Shown: positions 15,072 through 21,322 of the stretch, one piece after another | How the letters are laid out: every line of letters begins with the position of its first letter | How positions within the stretch are numbered: the stretch's first letter is position 1 | Virus record (IMG/VR): IMGVR_UViG_3300050006_000842 | Span: 1 to 24,485 of that record | Strand: one strand, 5' to 3' | Source of the DNA: a virus | DNA length: 24,485 nt | Made by a program: the position numbers and the translations under genes | The notes under the pieces: generated by a model | Database searches by the model: none | The model's input: the letters and a program-made list of their open reading frames with translations, nothing else | Told to the model about the DNA's origin: nothing

Positions 15072-16154
15072 ATGAAGACGGCTGGAGTCGTCCTGGACAT
15101 GTACGATGACCGCGGGGCCATGCTCCCCCAGCTCACCTCGGTGGATGCGATCCCCGATTTTGCCAAGGAGGCGGCAGTCCTCGACGCTGAGCAACTCGGT
15201 GAGTTGCCCAACGATGCTTTTGCGCTGGCGGCTGTCGATGGAGACAGCGTCATCCGCAAGTACGCCACGGTGGACCCGGGGAACACGTGGTTCAGCACGC
15301 AGTACTTCCTGAGCCAGAGGGGGTACCTCCCGAAGACAGCGCAGGCACACGTGGCCGCGCGGCTTCTGGGGGCGCACAAGGCCCACCACCTGGCTGCCCC
15401 GGAGGAACTGGTGAAGGTCGCGCTGTCTCTGCGGGCCTCGACCGACGATGCCGAGGTGGCAGACGTCACAGGACAGGAGCCCACGCCTGTCTTCGAGCAG
15501 GAGAAGGTCGCCGAGGACCACATGATCCTGGGCAAGTACCCGGTGCGCACCTACGAGGAGGTCAAGCTGGCGGACGGCTTCTTCGCCGAGAACCTCCTCA
15601 AGATGCACCCCGAGGAGCGGCGGTCCTTCGCCGTCAAGCTGGCGGCTCGGGCCACGGACCTGGGGATCGTGCTGGAGGGGGAGGCCGTCCACAAGTACGC
15701 CTCCTCCGAGCGCGCCTCGGATGCCCAGATGTACGTGCTCGCCCGCAAGGAGTTCCTCCCGGAGAGCCACCAGCCCGCCCTGGAGAAGTTCGCCGCGGAG
15801 ATGCACGACGTGGAGCCGCGCGCTGCGGCCGAGGCCCTACGCGGCTTCGACGAGGCCACGGGGCTGGCCCACCTGTGGGACCACCACGTGGTGGACCCCT
15901 ACTACACCATGCTGGGCGAGGTGAAGACGGCCGAGGAGTTCATCTGGGCAGAGGGTGCCGAGCGCGTGACGGAGAGCGACCTCAAGGCCCTTGCCGCCAA
16001 CTCCGTGATGCTCCTGCGCAGCCACTTCGGCAACGACTTCACCGACGAGTTCTGCAAGGACCCGGTCGCGGTGTTCAAGTCCATGCCCGACACGACAAAG
16101 GTGGTCCTCGCACGGCTGGGTGCCGACTCGGGGTTCTCCCCGTCCCATGGTTGA
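15072..16154 (+). CDS. hypothetical protein, first gene of the virion module
   Basis: A 360-residue, mildly acidic protein opened by a strong AGGAGG site. It begins with an apparent MKTAGVVLDMYDDRG segment and contains helix-rich stretches with FALAAVDGDSVIRKY (50-64) and YFLSQRGYLP (78-87), which look like conserved structural elements, but I recognise no family. No signal peptide, membrane segment or catalytic motif is visible. Its position three genes before the portal gene, in the same orientation, suggests a virion or assembly protein. That role is inferred from context. Confidence 0.75.
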   Translation: MKTAGVVLDMYDDRGAMLPQLTSVDAIPDFAKEAAVLDAEQLGELPNDAFALAAVDGDSVIRKYATVDPGNTWFSTQYFLSQRGYLPKTAQAHVAARLLGAHKAHHLAAPEELVKVALSLRASTDDAEVADVTGQEPTPVFEQEKVAEDHMILGKYPVRTYEEVKLADGFFAENLLKMHPEERRSFAVKLAARATDLGIVLEGEAVHKYASSERASDAQMYVLARKEFLPESHQPALEKFAAEMHDVEPRAAAEALRGFDEATGLAHLWDHHVVDPYYTMLGEVKTAEEFIWAEGAERVTESDLKALAANSVMLLRSHFGNDFTDEFCKDPVAVFKSMPDTTKVVLARLGADSGFSPSHG

Positions 16155-17022
16155 CGTCGGGACCCACGACAGCATCCCACCGGCGTCCACCAAGCTGACG
16201 CCTGCGACCATCTTCGCCCACCACGACACTCACCCGGTCGTCCTCGACGCCCTGATGATCACCGCCTTCAAGAAGGACTGGTGGACCTGGGACGCGGAGA
16301 CTATCTGGGAGGCCATCGCCCAGTACTTCGGCCCGAAGACCGCACGTGGGGGCGGGATCAACATCAGTGAGCTGACCAAGAACAAGATCCAGGCCGTCAA
16401 GGTGCTCCATGGGAGCGACGGGTTCTGGAGGGGGTGGGAGGTCTTCACCGTCACCCTGCAGCCCCTGGTCAACAACATCCCGCGCTTCGACGTGCTGCAG
16501 ACTCCCACCACAGCACAGCTGATGGCGGGTGTCGACGTCGCCAATACCATCGTGCGCAACTCCTTCTCGGAGGAGGTCGCGCGGTTCGTGGCAGCGTGCT
16601 GTCTCAACGATGGGGTATGGCACCTCCCCCCTCCCCTGGCCTTCGCCCAGGTGCACGCGTCCTTGCCCAAGTACGAGTGTCGGGACTGTGGCAACGTCGG
16701 GGAGACCCACCCGGACGACGGGCTCTGCGACGTGTGCTCAGGCCGTTGGTCCGGCCCCAAGAACATTGATGGCAAGCCCTCCCTGGACTCGGCCTACTCC
16801 CACCGGGGTGAGGGGAAGAACCTCCGCCTGTACTATGAGAACGACCCAGAGCCTGTGCGCCTGCGGTATGCTGAGGTCAAGCAGGAAGGCAGCACCCTCC
16901 AGGAGACCCAGGCCGATGTGTGTGTGGCCCGCCTGATGGTGGCCTGCGACTACATGGACCTGCGCCAGCGGCAGCTGGCCCAGCAGCTGAAGGTGGTGAA
17001 GCCGTGGCTTCTCGTGTCCTGA
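16147..17022 (+). CDS. hypothetical virion-module protein with zinc ribbon
   Basis: A 291-residue protein with a C-terminal-half zinc ribbon, C178-RD-C181 and C194-DV-C197. The N-terminal half contains a WWTWDAETIW helix (45-54) and a region resembling packed helices. The start at 16147 overlaps the preceding stop by eight bases; the upstream ATG at 16120 is less likely because it would overlap by 35 bases. The ribosome binding site is poor, so coupling is likely. Function unknown; position suggests a structural or assembly role. Confidence 0.72.
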   Translation: MVDVGTHDSIPPASTKLTPATIFAHHDTHPVVLDALMITAFKKDWWTWDAETIWEAIAQYFGPKTARGGGINISELTKNKIQAVKVLHGSDGFWRGWEVFTVTLQPLVNNIPRFDVLQTPTTAQLMAGVDVANTIVRNSFSEEVARFVAACCLNDGVWHLPPPLAFAQVHASLPKYECRDCGNVGETHPDDGLCDVCSGRWSGPKNIDGKPSLDSAYSHRGEGKNLRLYYENDPEPVRLRYAEVKQEGSTLQETQADVCVARLMVACDYMDLRQRQLAQQLKVVKPWLLVS

Positions 17023-17981
17023 CCCCCGAGCGCATGGTCTCGTTCTACGACGAGCTGGAGAAGCGCAGTGTGGTCGGCACTGTCGGCCGCATCGGTCGCC
17101 TCATGGCCGAGGTCCCAGGCAGCCTGGGCGCCGGGCTGAGCAAGACGGTACGCCTGGTGGACCCCCGGCAGACCAGGGGCATCCTGCGCGAGGGCTGGCA
17201 CCACATGACCCCTGCCGGGTCCGAGCTGCAGAACACCCTCAAGTCCGTGAAGCGCCTGGGCATGAGCTGGGAGGACTACGCTCGAGCTCGGGGGCTCTCA
17301 CTGGATCCGGCCACTGCCGTCCACACTCGGGGGCTGCGGCAGGTACGGGAAGCCCAGTCTGCCCTGCCCGAAGCCCAGCGGCTGGCGGCTGAGCATGGCC
17401 GCTGGGGTGGACGAGCTGGGTGGTTGGGTGGAACAGGGGCACGTGGCGCGGCCAAGCGGTTGGAGGGGCAGGCGTCCAAGGGCCACCTGTACGAGGAGAG
17501 CATCCCGCTGATGCGGGCTGCTCGGGACCCGAAGGTGCTGGCTGAGGAACTGTCGCGCCGCGGGTGGACAGGGCAGGGGCCGACGGGCAAGTACATCCCG
17601 TGGGGCGGCAAGGGGATCGTGACGGGTCTGGGTGCTGGCTTCACTATCCCCGCTGTGGCAAAGAAAGATCCGCACGGTGACGAGAAGGGGCGCTTCGAGC
17701 GTATCGGGGAGCACATTGGTGGCAACCTCGGGCTCGTAGCTGCCATGCCCACCGGCTTCGCCGGGTTCATGGGTGGGTGGGAGCTCGGCGCAAAGGCCCT
17801 GGGCCTCCCCGGGAAGGGCGTCGACAAGCTCATCGAGAGGGGGAAGCTGCGCAAGCAGTTGCAGAACCCGCAACCTGCTGCCCCACCGTACACGGAGCTG
17901 CCACTGTTCGACCAGAAGGGGTACCGTGGGGGTCCGCAGCCAGAGAGACAGGTCGTGGTGCGGCCGAGAGGTGAGGCGTAA
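17004..17981 (+). CDS. hypothetical Gly/Ala-rich protein with hydrophobic segments
   Basis: A 325-residue basic protein. The start is the GTG at 17004, with AAGGTGG upstream and a 19-base overlap with the preceding gene. Residues 130-155 are Gly/Arg-rich; two hydrophobic, glycine-rich stretches (about 204-219 and 239-268, the latter LGLVAAMPTGFAGFMGG) could be membrane-active or membrane-spanning. The tail is basic and Pro-rich. Its stop overlaps the portal ATG (TAATG). It may be a virion-internal or membrane-interacting protein, but there is no clear family. Confidence 0.7.
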   Translation: MASRVLTPERMVSFYDELEKRSVVGTVGRIGRLMAEVPGSLGAGLSKTVRLVDPRQTRGILREGWHHMTPAGSELQNTLKSVKRLGMSWEDYARARGLSLDPATAVHTRGLRQVREAQSALPEAQRLAAEHGRWGGRAGWLGGTGARGAAKRLEGQASKGHLYEESIPLMRAARDPKVLAEELSRRGWTGQGPTGKYIPWGGKGIVTGLGAGFTIPAVAKKDPHGDEKGRFERIGEHIGGNLGLVAAMPTGFAGFMGGWELGAKALGLPGKGVDKLIERGKLRKQLQNPQPAAPPYTELPLFDQKGYRGGPQPERQVVVRPRGEA

Positions 17982-19972
17982 TGCAGGGAATCGGCTTCCA
18001 GAATACGGCCTACGGTACCCAGCCCATGCAGCTGTCCGCGCGGGCCTCCGGCTCGGGTGGGTACGAGAAGCTCGGGGTCCCGTACCCCAACCCGTTCTTC
18101 GACGCGGCGCAGACCTACTTCCCCAACCGCCTCAAGCAGATGCTGCGGTGGTGCAGGTACTTCTTCTTCACCAACCCGCTCATCAATGCGGTGATCTACA
18201 AACTGGCCGAGTACCCCATCACCCCCATCGTGTATGACACCAAGGAGAAGAAGGTCCAGGAGAGGTACCGTCACCTGTTCGAGGACCAGCTGCAGATCCG
18301 CAAGTTCCAGATCGAGGTGGGGCTGGACTACTACTGCTTCGGCAACGCCTTCGTCTCGGTCCACTTCCCCTTCGTCAAGTACCTGGAGTGCCGTGGGTGT
18401 GGGCATGAGGCCCCGGCCAAGGACCTCCGCCCGCACTACCGCTTCTCCGACCTGAAGTTCATGCTGCGCTGCCCCAAGTGCGGGCACCACGCGGCCGCCC
18501 GTGTGCGGGACGAGACCCTGCGCAGCCCCAAGGGCATCCGGCTCGTCCGGTGGGACCCCGAGCGTGTGGAGATCGAGTACAACGAGGGCCTGACGGACCC
18601 CGTCTACTACTACAAGATTCCGCGTCGGCTGAAGAACCGCATCCGCGTCGGCCGCAAGCGCGTGGTGGAGCAGATCTCGGACACCTTCGTCCAGGCCATG
18701 CGGAAGGACAAGGCGGTCGCCTTCGCCAACGACCGCATCTTCCACCTGAAGCGGCCCATCATCGCGCAGAAGGACCAGGGCTGGGGCATGCCTCTGGTGC
18801 TGCCGGTGCTCAAGGACATCTTCTACCTGCAGATTCTCCGCAAGGGTCAGGAGATGATTGCGCAGGAGCACATCGTCCCCTTCCGCGTCCTCTTCCCCCA
18901 GGCAGGGAGCAACACCAGCGACCCGTACAGCATGGTGAACCTCAGCCAGTGGCGGACTCAGATCGAGGACGAGGTGACTCGGTGGAGGCAGGACCCCAAC
19001 TACGTCCCCATCATGCCCATCCCCATCGGCCACGAGATGATCGGTGGGCAGGGGCGCGCCCTTATCCTGCACCAGGAGCTGCGCGTCTGGAGCGAGCAGA
19101 TCATCGCGGGCATGAACGTCCCCCTGGAATTCATCTTCGGCGGGATGCAGTTCTCCGGCACCAACATCTCCATGCGCATCCTGGAGAACCAGTTCATCGG
19201 GTACCGTGAGGACCAGAAGAGGATGGTCCGCGACTTCATCATGGGCCAGATCTGTGACAACCTCGGCTGGCCCCGCGTGGGCATCCGCTTCGAGCGGTTC
19301 AAGATGGCCGACGACCTGCAGCGCCTGATGATCTACTTCCAGGGCAACCAGATGGGCAAGATCTCCGACACCACCCTGCTCCGTGAGCTGGGCGAGGACC
19401 TCGAGGTGGAGGAGGAGCGCAAGCGTGGTGAGCTGACCAAGCAGGTCGACGCCAACCGCAAGATGATGGTGGCCCAGGCCACGGCGCAGGGGGAGGCCCA
19501 GCTGGCATCCCTGCGCTACCAGGTGCAGGCACAGGAGCTGCAGATGTCCCTGCAGCAGCCGCAGGACACGCCTCCCGACTACGCGGAGGGCCCGGCCAGC
19601 TCTCCGAAGTCCTTGCGGGGTGAGGAGATCGCCCCAGGGGTGCCCAACGAGGTGGCGGTCTACCCCGACAACGCACCGGACCCCATGGCCACGGCGCAGT
19701 CACCCCTCAACGCGGGGCAGCTGGGCTCGGTGGACATCCGCTACGTGGCCGGTCGTGTCGTGTCTCACATGCGCCAGGTCGAGCGGAACAACCCGGCCGC
19801 CTACGGCCAGGCACTGCAGCGCCTGAAGATGGGCAGCCCGCAGCTGTACGAGATGGTTGTGCAGCAGATGTCCGAGGGCGGTGGCGGTGAGCGGGACACG
19901 CTCAACCCCCTGCAGCAGCCCCTCCCCTCGGTGAAGCCGCCACGGCGCCCTGCCGACAAGGCCATCGTGTAG
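17981..19972 (+). CDS. portal protein with inserted zinc ribbon
   Basis: A 663-residue protein that I read as the portal, the dodecameric channel at one capsid vertex through which DNA is packaged. Supporting signs are the size, a central body of mixed helices and strands, and the segment VPLEFIFGGMQFSGTNISMR (about 381-400) with following LENQFIGYRED, similar to the stem/wing helices of large phage portals. C-terminal 480-663 is Gln- and Pro-rich, with a coiled-coil-like stretch (485-530). A zinc ribbon, C137-RG-C140 and C164-PK-C167, sits inside the N-terminal wing, which is unusual. It is the last plus-strand gene before the opposing cassette. Confidence 0.78.
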   Translation: MQGIGFQNTAYGTQPMQLSARASGSGGYEKLGVPYPNPFFDAAQTYFPNRLKQMLRWCRYFFFTNPLINAVIYKLAEYPITPIVYDTKEKKVQERYRHLFEDQLQIRKFQIEVGLDYYCFGNAFVSVHFPFVKYLECRGCGHEAPAKDLRPHYRFSDLKFMLRCPKCGHHAAARVRDETLRSPKGIRLVRWDPERVEIEYNEGLTDPVYYYKIPRRLKNRIRVGRKRVVEQISDTFVQAMRKDKAVAFANDRIFHLKRPIIAQKDQGWGMPLVLPVLKDIFYLQILRKGQEMIAQEHIVPFRVLFPQAGSNTSDPYSMVNLSQWRTQIEDEVTRWRQDPNYVPIMPIPIGHEMIGGQGRALILHQELRVWSEQIIAGMNVPLEFIFGGMQFSGTNISMRILENQFIGYREDQKRMVRDFIMGQICDNLGWPRVGIRFERFKMADDLQRLMIYFQGNQMGKISDTTLLRELGEDLEVEEERKRGELTKQVDANRKMMVAQATAQGEAQLASLRYQVQAQELQMSLQQPQDTPPDYAEGPASSPKSLRGEEIAPGVPNEVAVYPDNAPDPMATAQSPLNAGQLGSVDIRYVAGRVVSHMRQVERNNPAAYGQALQRLKMGSPQLYEMVVQQMSEGGGGERDTLNPLQQPLPSVKPPRRPADKAIV

Positions 19973-19987
19973 TTCAGGGCTAATGAT

Positions 19988-20010
19988 GGGCGCGACAGAC
20001 TGTCGCACCC
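19988..20010. terminator. hairpin at the convergent gene junction, containing palindrome copy 3
   Basis: GGGcGCGACA-GAC-TGTCGCaCCC forms a 10-bp stem with one mismatch in the 45-base gap between the portal stop and the stop of the opposing gene, so it could terminate both. There is no T-tract. The core GCGACAGACTGTCGC (19992-20006) is the same as in copy 1, so an operator-like role is the alternative. Confidence 0.5.
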
Positions 20011-20017
20011 ACCCCAA

Positions 20018-20257
20018 TCAGAGCGCCCGAAGGACGTCTTCCTGGATCTCCTCGGTGAACCCTTGGAGCATTTCCTGTGCTGCATCGGACTCCATGACGG
20101 AGTGGATGAGGCAGTGGCCGTGGTAGTGCATGGGTTCGGCCTCGTCCACCAGCGTACCGTTCCCAGTGCGCGGGGAGATGCCATAGCGTCCGCCCATCAA
20201 GACGAACACCTCGTTGTCGAGCTCGAACTCCTCGCCACAGTAGTCACACGTCAGCAT
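20018..20257 (-). CDS. small zinc-binding protein
   Basis: A 79-residue protein with CDYC at 4-7 and a later HYHGHC (44-49), a probable treble-clef or LIM-like zinc site, followed by an acidic helix. It shares the CxxC...HxxC pattern with the gene just upstream, so the two may be diverged duplicates. The ATG at 20257 gives a 14-base overlap with that gene. Last gene of the minus-strand cassette. Function unknown. Confidence 0.68.
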   Translation of the reverse strand: MLTCDYCGEEFELDNEVFVLMGGRYGISPRTGNGTLVDEAEPMHYHGHCLIHSVMESDAAQEMLQGFTEEIQEDVLRAL

Positions 20258-20549
20258 TGTGACTCTCGACCCCGATGACGTGCATGGGTACGAGGGTGGC
20301 GAGGCACGTGAGGTGGAACAGCTTCTCAGGGTCCCCGTCTTCCATGTGGACGTCCTGGTAGACGTCCTGGCGGGACTTGCGGGAGAAGAGGACCTCGAAC
20401 TGCTGGACCTGGATGGCCACTTGGCCGGGGCGGATGGGTTGGTCACAGTAGGAGCAGCGTGGGCGAGGTTGTCCAAGGGCGTCGTCCCACCCGTCGTCCT
20501 CCTCCGGCCCCTGGATGATGTCAGCGAACCTCAGAGTCGGGGGGGACAT
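20244..20549 (-). CDS. small zinc-binding protein
   Basis: A 101-residue protein with C32-SY-C35 and H79-LT-C82, a likely zinc site, after an acidic N-terminus (EEDDGWDD at 16-23). GAGGAG lies five bases before the ATG. It overlaps the upstream gene by 29 bases. Function unknown; possibly a protein-binding zinc adaptor. Confidence 0.7.
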   Translation of the reverse strand: MSPPTLRFADIIQGPEEDDGWDDALGQPRPRCSYCDQPIRPGQVAIQVQQFEVLFSRKSRQDVYQDVHMEDGDPEKLFHLTCLATLVPMHVIGVESHNADV

Positions 20550-20931
20550 AGTGCTCCTCTACGATGCTGTGAAGCCGTTGTAGTTCCTCGATGAGTCCTG
20601 GATTGATCTCGACCAGCTGTAGGGTGATGTCCTGTGCTGCAATTTCCCCAACGGTGGGTCCCTTGATGGTCCCTCCGCAGATGTCGCAGTACCCGTCGAC
20701 CCAGAAGCCGACGCGCTTGGTGAAACCGTCGGCGCACGCGTAGCAGACCCAGGCGTGGCCTCGGGAGTGTTCGCCCAGGAACTCACCCATGCGGGCACAG
20801 TGTGTGCAGTCGACCTCGTCGCAGGTGATGAGGAACGGCCCCGTCGGGCAGCCCTCTATCTCCCAGATCCAGTGTGCCAGCAGGGGGCAGTAGGCGAGGG
20901 CGACCGTCCCGTCAGGGAAGTCCTCGGGCAT
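20521..20931 (-). CDS. Cys-rich zinc-binding protein
   Basis: A 136-residue protein with nine cysteines: C15, C28, C37, C42/C45, C63/C66 and C82/C85. The pairs suggest two zinc-binding knuckles, with a helical C-terminus (about 100-128). GGAGG lies six bases before the ATG. It is separated by 11 bases from the small membrane protein gene. Function unknown. Confidence 0.72.
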   Translation of the reverse strand: MPEDFPDGTVALAYCPLLAHWIWEIEGCPTGPFLITCDEVDCTHCARMGEFLGEHSRGHAWVCYACADGFTKRVGFWVDGYCDICGGTIKGPTVGEIAAQDITLQLVEINPGLIEELQRLHSIVEEHYVPPDSEVR

Positions 20932-20942
20932 AGGGTCCTCCG

Positions 20943-21047
20943 TCAGGCGGGCTGACGGCTTGCGTCCCAGTCCGCGAGGACGTCCCGCAGGAACAGGAGC
21001 ATGCCAGCGATGAATCCGAGGCCGAAGATGACCACGAACTCCTCCAT
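20943..21047 (-). CDS. 34-residue single-span membrane protein
   Basis: MEEF is followed by a hydrophobic run, VVIFGLGFIAGMLLFL (5-20), and a short charged tail, as in a small inner-membrane protein. It starts one base after the stop of the acidic-protein gene (TGA-C-ATG) and has no convincing ribosome binding site of its own, so it is probably translated by coupling. Such small proteins in phages can act in lysis, superinfection exclusion or host membrane interference; nothing here decides between them. Confidence 0.6.
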   Translation of the reverse strand: MEEFVVIFGLGFIAGMLLFLRDVLADWDASRQPA

Positions 21048-21048
21048 G

Positions 21049-21228
21049 TCAGTACCCCACACCCTCATTGACGTTGTTGTCGAACTCCTCGACGGACGAT
21101 TGGTCCTCATCGTCCTCGGTGGGGTCCTCTTCGGGCTCCGGCTCGGTGTCCTCAGGCTCGTTGTCGTTACCGTCGTCGTCGTCGTCGGGGCCAGCGTTGG
21201 CCCAGCGGTCCTCATCCATGTTGGGCAT
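21049..21228 (-). CDS. 59-residue extremely acidic protein
   Basis: Translation of 21228 to 21049 gives MPNMDEDRWANAG followed by long Asp/Glu runs and ends EFDNNVNEGVGY. I count 26 Asp or Glu residues and a single basic residue (Arg8), with no lysine; the net charge is about -25. The ATG follows GGGAGG by seven bases, a strong site, and it is the first gene after the divergent promoter, so it should be well expressed. The composition resembles DNA-mimic inhibitors or disordered acidic tails, but sequence alone cannot prove a target. It was missed by length in simple gene finding because it is short. Confidence 0.72.
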   Translation of the reverse strand: MPNMDEDRWANAGPDDDDDGNDNEPEDTEPEPEEDPTEDDEDQSSVEEFDNNVNEGVGY

Positions 21229-21261
21229 CTATATGCCTCCCTTCGTTTGGGGTTCATTCAC

Positions 21262-21270
21262 CTTATGACA
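21262..21270 (-). promoter_or_regulatory. candidate extended -10 for the minus-strand cassette
   Basis: On the minus strand TGTCATAAG, a TGn-CATAAG element 33 bases before the acidic-protein ATG. It is the counterpart of TGGCATAAG at 14980-14988, and both are preceded by A(A/C)C. No -35 box is evident. Confidence 0.5.
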
Positions 21271-21271
21271 G

Positions 21272-21301
21272 TTGCCACTGGGCCCCTTGCAGGGGTAGCC
21301 T
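21272..21301 (+). promoter_or_regulatory. candidate promoter for the RNA polymerase gene
   Basis: TTGCCA (21272-21277) and TAGCCT (21296-21301) with an 18-base spacer, the same spacing as the 15.0-kb plus promoter. It would start transcription near 21308, about 15 bases before the ATG. Confidence 0.45.
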
Positions 21302-21322
21302 GGGAGCCAAATAGGTGTCTCC

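Noticed and set aside
17276-19072. A 598-codon minus-strand frame
   Set aside because: Antisense to the portal and its upstream gene, with biased composition and no plausible start site.
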